Source: Nostoc spongiaeforme FACHB-130 (GTDB lineage Bacteria; Cyanobacteriota; Cyanobacteriia; Cyanobacteriales; Nostocaceae). Taken from it: 64,000 nt of DNA. Position 1 is the stretch's first letter. Every line of letters begins with the position of its first letter. The notes beneath the pieces are model-generated. The model was not told the origin of the DNA. It worked only from the letters and a program-made list of their open reading frames with translations, and made no database searches. Shown here one piece after another: positions 7,941-17,464 of this stretch. The stretch spans positions 1 to 64,000 of the forward strand of contig NZ_JACJTB010000027.1 of the NCBI RefSeq assembly GCF_014698475.1, written 5' to 3'. A program made the position numbers and the translations under genes.

Positions 7941-9278
7941 CTACTCATTCATATTGCGATAAGTCGCCACAGCAGAAGGCGAAATTCGGTTGAGATAACG
8001 GAATATCCAGTATTTAAAAATCGTGTCCAAAATCACTGGAAATGTAGCAATAAACAAAAAGATAAAATCGCGGTTAGCAGGTAAACCCCAATGGCGCGAT
8101 ACGCCTTCTAAAATCACTTCCCAACCGTGGGGAGAGTGGAATCCCACAAACACATCCGTAAACAGAATGATAATAAACGCCTTGGCACTATCACTCAAAC
8201 CATAGACAAGATTATCGAAAAAATCTTTCAGCACGGCAATAGATTGTTTACTCACCAGCAGCAACCAAACAAAAGCAATTACCGAGAAAATATCAGCAAA
8301 CACATTTTTAATTGCATTTGCACTTTCATCCCGAAATTCTTCCGCGATTTCTGCGGCTTTTTCCTTGAGTTTCTCTTCTATAGCTTCTGGATTCAGAGGC
8401 GGTGCAATGCCAATTAAATTTTCAAATCTAATTCTTTCTTCAAATCTTTGCAGTTCTGATAGAGCTTCTTCTTCCATTTCAAAATTTAAGAAGACATTTG
8501 CTGTTTCTGCTGATCTAAAATGGGTGATTAATGGCCCGACAATCAAAGCTTTTGATAGTTGATGTGCTAAAAGAGGTACAATAATTAGTAATAATATAAA
8601 TCTAATTGATATGATAGTTCTTTTTTGAGCTTGCCGAAAGTTTTTAACAACATCCTGCTCAGAATTTGGGTCTAACTCGACTTGTAAACGACTAATAGTT
8701 CCTAAAATTGAGCGAGGTAATACACCTGTTGTATCAGCTTTCCGCCGCGATTTTTGTTTGGGTTCTAGATTGTTATTTGGTAATTGTGTAGCTAATGAAG
8801 CGGGGGATCTGGGCGTAGCAACCTCATCAATTTTGACTCTTTGTGGTTGATTAATTATTGCAGAAGTAGTTTCAATATCAGGTACGGTATATTTTGATAT
8901 GACTTCATCAATAAATCTTAATTTTTCTAAGATTATGTCCGCATTGGGATATTCTATACCTGTTTTTCGTGCTGCTTTTTGATTAGATTCGTTGGAAAAC
9001 CAACGGCTAGCGCGAAATTCTGTTAGGCGCATCCGAGCAATTTTTAATTGTTTTTTGAGGTCTAACTCAAAATAATCCATCATACTGCTGCTGTAGATAC
9101 CTGAGTCAGCATCTATCTTCTGAGCGTTGAAATGCTCATCTTCGATGGATTTAATTTGTAAGGCTGCTTTATAAGCTTCATCAAGAGAACGCTGTGGTGT
9201 TAATAAGTACCAACGGTAAGCAGCTAGTAAGTAAGAGTAAATTTTTTGGGTGAAAGCGAAATTATTCATTGTAGGCAA
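7941..9278 (-). CDS. pxcA: Proton extrusion protein PxcA (CemA/CotA homologue)
   Basis: A 445-aa inner-membrane protein of the CemA/PxcA family, needed in cyanobacteria for light-induced proton extrusion and linked to inorganic carbon and nitrate uptake. A long soluble N-terminal part (about 1-220) is followed by hydrophobic segments (ISIRFILLLIIVPLLAHQL; NVFADIFSVIAFVWLLLV; AFIIILFTDVFVGFHSPHGW; DFIFLFIATFPVILDTIFKY). The block FVGFHSPHGWE and the C-terminal YWIFRYLNRISPS are the conserved family core. The length fits the cyanobacterial form. It is divergent from the UvrD-like gene, with 79 bp between the starts. Confidence 0.93.
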   Translation of the reverse strand: MPTMNNFAFTQKIYSYLLAAYRWYLLTPQRSLDEAYKAALQIKSIEDEHFNAQKIDADSGIYSSSMMDYFELDLKKQLKIARMRLTEFRASRWFSNESNQKAARKTGIEYPNADIILEKLRFIDEVISKYTVPDIETTSAIINQPQRVKIDEVATPRSPASLATQLPNNNLEPKQKSRRKADTTGVLPRSILGTISRLQVELDPNSEQDVVKNFRQAQKRTIISIRFILLLIIVPLLAHQLSKALIVGPLITHFRSAETANVFLNFEMEEEALSELQRFEERIRFENLIGIAPPLNPEAIEEKLKEKAAEIAEEFRDESANAIKNVFADIFSVIAFVWLLLVSKQSIAVLKDFFDNLVYGLSDSAKAFIIILFTDVFVGFHSPHGWEVILEGVSRHWGLPANRDFIFLFIATFPVILDTIFKYWIFRYLNRISPSAVATYRNMNE

Positions 9279-9357
9279 TTATCCAGCCTTTTCTAGTGAT
9301 TATTAACCCTAAGTTAACGTACAAGATATACTAACGAAATCTAGAAGGAGAAAGTTT

Positions 9358-11733
9358 GTGGCTTCACATTCTGTTTGGATTGTCGGCAATAGCCGCAGCG
9401 GTAAGACAAATCGTTTAGTAGAGCATTTTTGTCGTTGGCTACAAATAGAAAATCACAACTTGGGATTATTTTATACTAAAAAAGCTGGAAAAAAATCTGA
9501 CAATTCCATTTCAAAACCTTTTGTTTTAAAGCAAACAGAACCAGGAGTTTTGGTATTAGCAGCAAATGATGACAATCGTCGGGAATTATCAGACAAAATT
9601 GTTACAAAAACTTTAGGAAAATATCCCATTCGTGCTAAAACTCCCTTGGGTTTTTTTCAAGATGAAGTTATTTTATTTTGGCCTTTACTAATTGAGTTGC
9701 TGCATCTCAAGGCACAATTTCCGGTAAGATTGCGCCCAGAAACTGAACAGGAATTAGCTACAAAACTCTGGCGTGAGCAAATCGATGCAGAGATTCTGCG
9801 GCGTGCAGGAGTGAACGAATACCGTTTAGTAAGACGGATTTTGGACTTATTGCAATTAGCTGCTTACAGTGGTACAGCTTGTGAAGGAATTGCTGAGGTT
9901 TTACAAAGCGGTTTAGAAGAAAACGGCATAAATCTAGAGCCGGAATTTCTGGCATCTTTGCTGCTAGATTGGCGTAACTGGTGTTTAGAGCGAGGCTTGC
10001 TCACTTATGGGATTATAACTGAACTCTACACACAGCACTTGTTAAGCGATCGCCATTATCAAGAACGTCTCAGCCAAAGGTATCAAGCAATACTAGCTGA
10101 TGATGTTGATGATTATCCCGCCGTAACCAGACAGTTGTTTGAAACACTTTTACAACAGGGTGCTGTTGGGGCATTTACTTACAACCCTGATGGCGCTGTA
10201 CGCTTAGGATTAGGTGCTGATCCCAATTATTTGGAAGGGTTAGCGAGGCATTGCCGCTTAGAAACTTTATTTACACCAGTTGCACCATCCTTAGCCGATA
10301 ACCTAGCTAGACCGATGGTAGAATTTATTACTCAACCAATGGTGATGTTAGAGTTACCTGCAACAGTCCAATCGATTCAAACTACCTCCCGCGCTGAACT
10401 ATTGCGAACCACAGCCGAGGTCATTGGCAAAGCAATTAAGTCAGGAAGAATACAACCAGAAGAAATTGCCATCATCGCACCTGGTTTGGATGCGATCGCA
10501 CGTTACACCATCACCGAAATTCTCACCAAGCAAAACATCCCCGTCGAATCACTCAACGACCAACGCCCCCTAATTAGTTCACCAACGATTCGGGCATTAT
10601 TAACCATGCTGGCACTCGTTTATCCCGGCTTGGGACGCTTGGTAGATAGAGATGCGGTGGCTGAGATGTTGGTGGTGTTGAGTAGGAGGCAGGGGGCAGA
10701 GGGCAGGGGTCAGGGAGAGAGGGGAGAGAGGGGGGAGGGGGGAGACAAGGGAGAAATATTAACTCAGCACTCAGCACTCAGCGAGAAGTTGCGTGCGGGG
10801 GTTCCCCCCGTTGAGCAAACTTCGGTGACTCCGCACTCCATACTCAGCACTCACATCGACCCGGTACGTGCTGGGTTAATTGCTGATTATTGTTTTGTAC
10901 CTCATCCCGACAGACCTAATTTATTACCCGTCAACTCTTTTGAACGCTGGGATAGAATTGGCTATGCTGCAACCACAGCTTACACTCAGATATTACAGTG
11001 GATTGAAAAACAGCGATCGCAACAAGAACAGCGTTTAATTCCTAGCCCGATTTCGCTTTTATATCTCGCAATTCAAGACTTTTTGTGCAAAGACAGCAAC
11101 CCACCCTACGACCAAATGGCAGCCCTGCGCGAATTGCTGGAAACTGCCCAACATTATTGGGAAATTGATACTAGGTTGAGGCAGGAGGTAGGGGGGCTAG
11201 GAGGACAAGGGAGCAATCTTTCTACCTTTTCTACCCCCACTCAGCACTCAGCACTCAGCACTCAGCACTCAGCACTCCATACTCAGCACTCAGCAAGCAC
11301 TACCCTGGCTGAATTTATTCAACTGCTGCGACGTGGTACGATTACTGCCAATCCTTATCCGTTGCGTCCTATTGGCTTGTCGAGAAAAGCCGTTACCTTA
11401 GCAACTATTTTCCAATATCGTTCGAGTCGGCGATCGCATCGTTGGCATTTTTGGCTAGATGCTGGTTCACCATTGTGGGCAAAAGGTGGTGCAGCTACAT
11501 TATTTGGTGCGCCTTTATTCTTGCGAGACAGGTTAGGCGAACCTTGGACAGCCGAAGATGAAAAAACTACCGAACAAGAAAGACTAAGGCGAATTTTGAC
11601 AGACTTACTCTCGCGTGTATCTGAAAAAGTTTATTTGTGTCACAGTGATTTAGCCGTCAACGGCCAAGAACAACTAGGGCCACTCCTACCCCTGGTACAT
11701 ACCTGTGTATCCGTCATTTCCAAAGTAGCTTGA
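9358..11733 (+). CDS. UvrD-like ATPase/recombinase-family protein with repeat insertions
   Basis: A 791-aa protein starting at GTG 9358, with AAGGAG 8 nt upstream. The Walker A is WIVGNSRSGKTNRL (about 8-21) and a Walker B-like QAILADDVDDYPAV lies near residue 245. The arrangement resembles superfamily-1 helicases or recombinases related to UvrD/RecB found in cyanobacteria; the exact role is unknown. No nuclease motif is evident. Two stretches do not look like protein: residues about 443-499 and 607-646 are in-frame translations of G-rich and ACTCAGC heptamer repeats (10684-10854 and 11178-11295). The frame is intact across both, so the gene may still work, with the inserts as disordered loops. 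Confidence 0.7.
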   Translation: MASHSVWIVGNSRSGKTNRLVEHFCRWLQIENHNLGLFYTKKAGKKSDNSISKPFVLKQTEPGVLVLAANDDNRRELSDKIVTKTLGKYPIRAKTPLGFFQDEVILFWPLLIELLHLKAQFPVRLRPETEQELATKLWREQIDAEILRRAGVNEYRLVRRILDLLQLAAYSGTACEGIAEVLQSGLEENGINLEPEFLASLLLDWRNWCLERGLLTYGIITELYTQHLLSDRHYQERLSQRYQAILADDVDDYPAVTRQLFETLLQQGAVGAFTYNPDGAVRLGLGADPNYLEGLARHCRLETLFTPVAPSLADNLARPMVEFITQPMVMLELPATVQSIQTTSRAELLRTTAEVIGKAIKSGRIQPEEIAIIAPGLDAIARYTITEILTKQNIPVESLNDQRPLISSPTIRALLTMLALVYPGLGRLVDRDAVAEMLVVLSRRQGAEGRGQGERGERGEGGDKGEILTQHSALSEKLRAGVPPVEQTSVTPHSILSTHIDPVRAGLIADYCFVPHPDRPNLLPVNSFERWDRIGYAATTAYTQILQWIEKQRSQQEQRLIPSPISLLYLAIQDFLCKDSNPPYDQMAALRELLETAQHYWEIDTRLRQEVGGLGGQGSNLSTFSTPTQHSALSTQHSALHTQHSASTTLAEFIQLLRRGTITANPYPLRPIGLSRKAVTLATIFQYRSSRRSHRWHFWLDAGSPLWAKGGAATLFGAPLFLRDRLGEPWTAEDEKTTEQERLRRILTDLLSRVSEKVYLCHSDLAVNGQEQLGPLLPLVHTCVSVISKVA
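10684..10854. repeat. Intergenic-type repeat inserted in frame in a coding region (1)
   Basis: About 171 bp (57 codons). A G-rich tract of AGGGG/GGGGAGAGAGG units is followed by ACTCAGC heptamers, a short GGGGG-TTCCCCCCG dyad and more ACTCAGC/ACTCCATACTCAGC units. The same motifs occur in non-coding DNA elsewhere in this window. They translate to low-complexity Gly/Glu/Arg and QHSALS peptides. Confidence 0.8.
11178..11295. repeat. Intergenic-type repeat inserted in frame in a coding region (2)
   Basis: A G-rich stretch followed by a run of ACTCAGC heptamers (five in a row, then ACTCCAT and two more). It encodes (T)QHSALS repeats. The composition is the same as insert 1, 0.5 kb upstream. Confidence 0.8.
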
Positions 11734-11877
11734 AGCTTAACCAAAATTTTCCCAAAGGGGAAATCTGGGCATCAACAAGAATCTAAAATCCAAAATTGGT
11801 AAATCCGTAGCGATCGCCAGAATCGTTAGAATATTAACTACACTGAGAATGTATATCAAACCTTAGAGTTAGACACT

Positions 11878-12546
11878 ATGGTACTGTTTGGATTTGGTAA
11901 AAAAAAGCTGAATATTCCTACTGCTGAAGAAGCTTTGCCAGGAAGATCAAAGGAAATGCCTGTACCTGCTCATCACTATGTAAATAACAATCCCCTCAAA
12001 CCACCTTTCCCCGCAGGTATGGAAACGGCATTATTTGGTTTAGGCTGTTTTTGGGGTGCAGAACGTAAATTCTGGCAACTACCGGGCGTTTATAGCACTG
12101 CTGTTGGTTATGCAGCCGGAATTACACCCAACCCCACTTATGAAGAAGTATGTACAGGTATGACTGGTCACAATGAAGTCGTCTTCGTTGTATTTGACCC
12201 CCAAGTTATTAGTTACGCTCAACTACTCAAAGTTTTTTGGGAAAGCCACAACCCCACCCAAGGAATGCGCCAAGGTAACGACGTTGGCACACAATACCGT
12301 TCCGGGATTTACGTTTATTCTGAAAGCCAAAAGCAGCAAGCCGAAGCATCACGAAACGCTTACCAACAAGAACTAATCAAAGCGCGTTATGGCGAAATCA
12401 CCACAGAAATTCTCGATGCGCCAGAATTTTACTACGCTGAAGCTTATCATCAGCAATACCTAGCCAAAAATCCCAACGGCTATTGTGGTTTGGGCGGGAC
12501 AAACGTTGCTTGTCCGGTAGGTGTATTTGAAGCAGAAGTGAAGTAA
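11878..12546 (+). CDS. msrA: Peptide methionine-S-sulfoxide reductase MsrA
   Basis: A 222-aa cytosolic repair enzyme that reduces Met-S-sulfoxide in proteins using thioredoxin. The catalytic loop is [10 protein letters not shown] with Cys57. Conserved blocks [29 protein letters not shown] and [20 protein letters not shown] are all present. The C-terminal resolving cysteines (Cys203 in NGYCGLGG and Cys212 in VACPVG) fit the three-Cys MsrA type. About 45 N-terminal residues precede the fold, a common extension in cyanobacteria. The gene stands alone, with a perfect 12-bp hairpin 22 bp after its stop. Confidence 0.96.
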   Translation: MVLFGFGKKKLNIPTAEEALPGRSKEMPVPAHHYVNNNPLKPPFPAGMETALFGLGCFWGAERKFWQLPGVYSTAVGYAAGITPNPTYEEVCTGMTGHNEVVFVVFDPQVISYAQLLKVFWESHNPTQGMRQGNDVGTQYRSGIYVYSESQKQQAEASRNAYQQELIKARYGEITTEILDAPEFYYAEAYHQQYLAKNPNGYCGLGGTNVACPVGVFEAEVK

Positions 12547-12568
12547 TACCAATTTTATCTTGAGATAC

Positions 12569-12601
12569 AAGGTTGGGTTATATGATGCTTAACCCAACCT
12601 T
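12569..12601. terminator. Perfect 12-bp hairpin after msrA
   Basis: AAGGTTGGGTTA and TAACCCAACCTT pair perfectly around a 9-nt loop. Only a weak T run (GCGATTTTC) follows. The GTTGGGTT/AACCCAAC core is also a dispersed cyanobacterial repeat (compare 18449-18476), so termination is likely but not certain. Confidence 0.55.
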
Positions 12602-12790
12602 GCGATTTTCTAGTTCTCTACTTAAAATTTTTCCTGGTGTTGGTACTCTTGTTGGTGTTATGATAATAAATCACCTCTAAAACAGACAATAGATTAATTA
12701 TAAGCGTAGATTAATGTAATTTTTAAAAAGGTACAGAATTTTTGTAGTCTCTCTCTAGTGTAGGTACTGGCAGTCATCACTTGTCTATGT

Positions 12791-14614
12791 CTAAAGTTGA
12801 GTGTAATCAATTGCTAACTTTAGTTGATTTATGTCTTTATCTGTAGCGAACTTATCAAGATTTCTCCTAAAATCCAACCAGTAAGTTTGTACAATACCTG
12901 TGTTTTCTACAGATTTCTTAAATAGAGATATGAATGTAGATGCTATTGGTGGACGATAAGGGCAACCATATATTTGATTATTTGTACAAAAAGCATCTAA
13001 AATACGTTTCCAGTGTTCAGATTTTAGTATATCCACAATTTCGACTAATAAATGAGTGTTAGACATAGCACTTGCCCAAGTGCCAGAGTATACAAATTTA
13101 TCTACTACCCCATCAACATTATTTTTAATTAAATTTTTGAAATGTTGTTCAATTATTGGATGCCTATAGTCATCTTTTATCTTAATTAATTCATCGAAAT
13201 CATCAAAAGTCATTTCTTGAATTTTCTCTAACAAATAATTCTCAATTAACTCTATTAGTTGTTTATCTAGTTTTCTTAGTTCTGATTTAAAATCAGAAAT
13301 ACCCGATATTAGACTTTGCAATGAAGTCGCACTAATTTTATCCTTTATAGAACATTTAATAAGTTGGTGTAAATATTCATTATTATATTCTGAAAGCAGT
13401 TCAAGCAAGTTGTCAAAGGATGCTTTTTTTATTTCATCTTCTATACGAAATTTGACTACATCATATAGAGAAGTATCTAAGTCAGAAACCATCATAGCTA
13501 AATTGTCTAATGTAGCTTGATGAATTGTATCTTTTAAAATGGGATTAATTATCTTTTCATTTAGCAGAGTATCTTTATAACGCTTTTTAATTTCTAGCAG
13601 TTCATCTATAGATAATTGCAACTTATTAATTACTGAATCTCTTAGAAAATCTACATAAGCTGCCTTTACTAATATATCTATATTTTTAAATAATAAATTC
13701 TTCTTAATTGCAAATCTACCATTTTTTACATTGTCATGTATATCGAGTTTATCTATAAAATTTTTTGCTTTAATCTGACATGGTTCACTTATTATGTCCC
13801 AAGCTGTAGTATTGCCAAGATAAATAATTACTTTGTCCCAATTCTCATTAACAATTTTATCGAGAATAATATCAGATAATGTATTATTCAGTTTTTCTAC
13901 AGTTTCTTTAGTGTACATAATTGACACAGCATTAAGTGCTGAAAAATGTCTTTGTTGTTCATCTTCTGATAGTTCATCTATTAAAAGTTTTTTAGTTAAG
14001 CCTATGACAATTGATTCAACTACACTAACCCTAGCACGACCTAGAGGACTCTTTTGAAGAACAATTACAGCACTTTCTGTATCTAGAGGAAAATTTTCAT
14101 CTTCTATATTCTTCCAAATTCTAGTAAGAGCAGCACGACCTTGAACGGGCGGACGCTGTAGAATGTGTATTACTGCACTTCTTAAATGATAACGTGCCAT
14201 TTCTGCTGTAGCTTCAAATGGCTCTTCTAACGATGTCATAGAAGGATGAGCGCATCTACTTCTATCTTCAAATAGTCTTTCAATATCTTTTTTTTCTACA
14301 GATGAGATTAGCTCGAATTTTGTGAGTGCAACTTCAGGAATATTTGATTCAAATTGCCATAACTCTTTTACATTTTCTGTAATCCTTAAATTATCAAATT
14401 TTTCTAATATAGTTGATGCCTCACCATTACCTAATAGTGATAGTTCTCTTAATTTATGTAGAAAATCAAATACTACTGCATTCCATGTTGCAACTATGCA
14501 AGAACGAAATGCCCCCGCTCGATAACAGGCAACAGCCTCTTGAATGAGCTTCTTAGCTTGTTTATCTCTACAACGAACTATTAATTCATCAAGGTCAATA
14601 AACGTTTCATACAT
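12791..14614 (-). CDS. Large unknown protein with HEPN-like N-terminal domain
   Basis: A 607-aa soluble protein that I cannot assign to a named family. Residues about 10-155 are helical and contain DRSRCAHPS, which gives an R-x4-H motif (Arg118, His123), together with AGAFRSCIVATWNAVVFDFL. This resembles HEPN domains, which are often RNases in defence and toxin systems. The rest (160-607) is all-helical, Lys/Glu/Asp-rich, with repeats of the form xxLxELLSEYNxE, and looks like an armadillo/HEAT-type or other helical scaffold. No signal peptide or membrane segment is seen. The gene is monocistronic, convergent with msrA and AT-rich compared with its flanks, which fits horizontal gain. A nuclease function is inference only. 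Confidence 0.7.
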   Translation of the reverse strand: MYETFIDLDELIVRCRDKQAKKLIQEAVACYRAGAFRSCIVATWNAVVFDFLHKLRELSLLGNGEASTILEKFDNLRITENVKELWQFESNIPEVALTKFELISSVEKKDIERLFEDRSRCAHPSMTSLEEPFEATAEMARYHLRSAVIHILQRPPVQGRAALTRIWKNIEDENFPLDTESAVIVLQKSPLGRARVSVVESIVIGLTKKLLIDELSEDEQQRHFSALNAVSIMYTKETVEKLNNTLSDIILDKIVNENWDKVIIYLGNTTAWDIISEPCQIKAKNFIDKLDIHDNVKNGRFAIKKNLLFKNIDILVKAAYVDFLRDSVINKLQLSIDELLEIKKRYKDTLLNEKIINPILKDTIHQATLDNLAMMVSDLDTSLYDVVKFRIEDEIKKASFDNLLELLSEYNNEYLHQLIKCSIKDKISATSLQSLISGISDFKSELRKLDKQLIELIENYLLEKIQEMTFDDFDELIKIKDDYRHPIIEQHFKNLIKNNVDGVVDKFVYSGTWASAMSNTHLLVEIVDILKSEHWKRILDAFCTNNQIYGCPYRPPIASTFISLFKKSVENTGIVQTYWLDFRRNLDKFATDKDINQLKLAIDYTQL

Positions 14615-15163
14615 AGACTTGTAGAGTTATATGCACAGTATAAAAATTATGCCACATACGGCAGTTATATATGTATAAGCTTTAACATATCTATTTTTAG
14701 ATAGACTAATACAGAACCTGTATAAACCTGTATATTTAAGAAAGCTGAAAGTCTTACCCTACTTAAAACTTTTCCATACAACATGGGTAAACGTTAACAG
14801 ACTGCAAATGTAATTAATAAGATAGACTCATATTTAATATTGCAGAGATTGAGTTTTTCTTATCAAATTTCATACATCATTCTAAACAGCTTCTAAAGCG
14901 GCTTTGGATGTGATGAATGATAAATCACATCTGAGGCAGAAGACAGAAGCCTTATAGGCGAAAATAACTAGAACTCTTATCTCATAACAGCCTTAGATAT
15001 ATTGAATGAGCATTACATAGATATATCTTATGAAAAAAGCCTGTTATATAAAAAATACTGTTATGGAACTTCTATGCAACTTAACATCTCTAAGAAGATA
15101 CTGATAGAGTACAGCCAACTTACGCAACTGGTTGAAACTATTGATTTTTCTATATTCTTGGAA
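14615..15163. other. Gene-free region upstream of the HEPN-like gene
   Basis: About 550 bp, AT-rich. It should contain the promoter of the leftward HEPN-like gene and the 3' end of the tRNA transcript. I see no ORF, strong hairpin or repeat worth naming. Confidence 0.4.
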
Positions 15164-15235
15164 AGCCCGTGACGAGGATTGAACTCGTGACCTCACCCTT
15201 ACCAAGGGTGTGCTCTACCACTGAGCCACACGGGC
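15164..15235 (-). tRNA. tRNA-Thr (GGU)
   Basis: On the minus strand the acceptor arms GCCCGTG and CACGGGC pair perfectly. The D arm is GCTC/GAGC. The anticodon arm CACCC-TTGGTAA-GGGTG gives anticodon GGT. The T arm is ACGAG-TTCAATC-CTCGT. No CCA is encoded. It lies about 90 bp after tRNA-Tyr on the same strand. Confidence 0.96.
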
Positions 15236-15323
15236 ATAAATTATCTTTGGAGTTATGAGCTATAATGCTGTTAACTCTACTGAATACTCAGTCATTATAA
15301 CTCATAATTTCACTTTGAGAAGG

Positions 15324-15406
15324 TGGGCCGGGCTGGATTTGAACCAGCGTAGGCGTAAACCAACGGATTTACAGTCCGTCTCCATTAACCACTCGGACAC
15401 CGACCC
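15324..15406 (-). tRNA. tRNA-Tyr (GUA)
   Basis: On the minus strand the acceptor GGGTCGG pairs with CCGGCCC (one G-U). The anticodon arm ACGGA-CTGTAAA-TCCGT gives GTA. A long class II variable arm (TGGTTTACGCCTAC region) and a T arm with GGTTCAAATCC follow, as expected for bacterial tRNA-Tyr. The terminal CCA is not fully encoded. Confidence 0.96.
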
Positions 15407-15556
15407 GCATGTCCCACGATTTATTATCTTAGCAGTAGATTTTCATAACTGCAAGGGGCGTGAGAAAAGTTTTTAATCAGTTGCTAGAGATGGGTGTAGG
15501 GTGAGGATAATCATACCCACCCTAGGTTACTTACTATCTTTGATTGCAACTTGAGA

Positions 15557-17377
15557 TTAACTCAAGAGTTCGCCGGTTTCTTGGAGAGAGTGTAAGCGTT
15601 GATAAATACCTTCATGACGCAGCAATTCTTCGTGGCTACCAACTTCGGCGATTTTGCCTTGTTCTAACACTACAATCTTGTCGGCTTCGCGGACTGTACT
15701 TAAACGGTGAGCAATCACAATTGTGGTACAAGTCCCTTGAATCGATCGCATAGCCAATTGAATGGAACGTTCTGACTCATAATCTAAGCTAGAGGTAGCT
15801 TCATCAAAAATCAGCACATCTGGTTTAACTAACAACGCTCTCGCAATTCCGAGGCGCTGTCTTTGTCCGCCAGATAGCCTGACTCCACGTTCCCCAACAA
15901 CTGTGTAATAGCCTTGGGGTAAGGTCTGTAGCACTTCATCAACTCTGGCAATCTTACAGGCTTCTTGCACCTCTTCCAAGGTGGCGTTTGGTCTACCATA
16001 GGTGAGGTTGTCCAAAATTGTGCCGTTAAAAACGTCTACTTCTTGGTGAACGATCGCTAATCTACGTCTATACTTACCCACATCCAAGGTACGAATATCT
16101 TGCCCATCAATCAGAATTTGACCATCTTGAGGTTCAAAATACCGCAATAGTAGTTTCACCAAAGTTGATTTACCGGAACCAGAACGTCCCACTAAGGCGA
16201 CTGTTTGGTAAGGTTCAATCAATAAGTTGATGTCTTGTAATACTTTACGATTGGCATCATATCCAAAACTCACTTGTGAAAACTCTAATTTACCTGTAAA
16301 TGTATAGGGTGATTCTGTCTCGGTTTCTGTGTTTAATAAACTAGCTGCATCTGAACCTGTTGGTTCTTGCAAAAATTCGTGAAACCGCAACATAGAAGAA
16401 TAGCGCCGTGCAAAAACTTCTGCTAAGGTACCAATTGGTTCTAATTCAGCATAAGCCATGCTAGAAAGAGTCAAGGTCATAACAAAATGACCGAGAGAAA
16501 TTCGACCATTAACGGTGGCTGCTAAAGTTAAACCCAAAATCATAAACACGCAAAATTGAATCACACTTCTCTGCCAAGTAGCCAGTTTCACGTAACCTTT
16601 GTGGATACGATAATCGATTACTGTGAGTTCACGTTGCAAACGTAGATTTTGGCGTTTAAGTTCTTGGCTTTCTGTAGCAAATGCTTTAACAGTTTTGATA
16701 TTAGTGATGATTTCTGATGTACGACTTTCTGTATCTTCTGCGTATCTATCTAAACGGCTTTCATGCCAAATCAGTCGCTGCAAATCTTTCAAACCAAAAC
16801 CAAGGATAACTACAAAAGAAATCAGATATAACAGCGCAATTCGCCACTCAATTAACAAGATAAACACAAAAATTCCCAACACACGTAATAGTTTGGGAAT
16901 CAACTGTCCGGCAATTTCTGGATAAGTCCAAGTGTGGTTGGAAATACCTCTCGCTACTCTGCCTGCAATGCGTCCAGGATTATTTACATCATAAAATTCC
17001 AAAGGGAGAGTGAGAATTTTTTCTATGGCTGTTTGACTTTTAGCACGACGCAACCTTAAGGCGATATCCCAATGAAACCAATGAGTTAACCAAGGTTGGG
17101 TAGGCGCTCGCACTACAGTTACTATAAAAATGAGACCGAGTAAAACTACCAAAGATAGTGTTTTATCAACTGGGTAATTGGTAACTTCAGAAATAGATGC
17201 GATCGCACTTTGTAAAGGTTTATCTAACGGTTGGTTAGACAAAACGTTTAAAATCTGCCCAATCGCATACGGGACAACCAAATCAATAATTTCGTAAATG
17301 CTCGATGCAGTAATACTGAAAAGGCTCAGTTTCCAGTGGGGACGATAATAGTTGAGAATATCTCGAAATGTTGCCAT
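15557..17377 (-). CDS. ABC exporter half-transporter (fused permease-ATPase)
   Basis: A 606-aa type IV ABC exporter half-molecule of the MsbA/LmrA kind, expected to work as a dimer in the inner membrane. The transmembrane domain spans roughly residues 15-320, with hydrophobic segments near 75-95, 160-200 and 270-310. The ATPase follows: Walker A GRSGSGKST (397-405), signature LSGGQRQRLGIARALL (501-516), Walker B VLIFDE (521-526) and switch His in IAHRLSTV. All catalytic residues are intact. The substrate (lipid, peptide or drug) cannot be told. The neighbouring genes on the same strand do not point to a pathway. Confidence 0.93.
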   Translation of the reverse strand: MATFRDILNYYRPHWKLSLFSITASSIYEIIDLVVPYAIGQILNVLSNQPLDKPLQSAIASISEVTNYPVDKTLSLVVLLGLIFIVTVVRAPTQPWLTHWFHWDIALRLRRAKSQTAIEKILTLPLEFYDVNNPGRIAGRVARGISNHTWTYPEIAGQLIPKLLRVLGIFVFILLIEWRIALLYLISFVVILGFGLKDLQRLIWHESRLDRYAEDTESRTSEIITNIKTVKAFATESQELKRQNLRLQRELTVIDYRIHKGYVKLATWQRSVIQFCVFMILGLTLAATVNGRISLGHFVMTLTLSSMAYAELEPIGTLAEVFARRYSSMLRFHEFLQEPTGSDAASLLNTETETESPYTFTGKLEFSQVSFGYDANRKVLQDINLLIEPYQTVALVGRSGSGKSTLVKLLLRYFEPQDGQILIDGQDIRTLDVGKYRRRLAIVHQEVDVFNGTILDNLTYGRPNATLEEVQEACKIARVDEVLQTLPQGYYTVVGERGVRLSGGQRQRLGIARALLVKPDVLIFDEATSSLDYESERSIQLAMRSIQGTCTTIVIAHRLSTVREADKIVVLEQGKIAEVGSHEELLRHEGIYQRLHSLQETGELLS

Positions 17378-17464
17378 GATCTATTCTGTCCAAGAGTGCG
17401 ATCGTGAGCTTGGAACAATATACTACAAGTGTATTACAAAATAGTCAAGAGCTAATTTAGCAAA

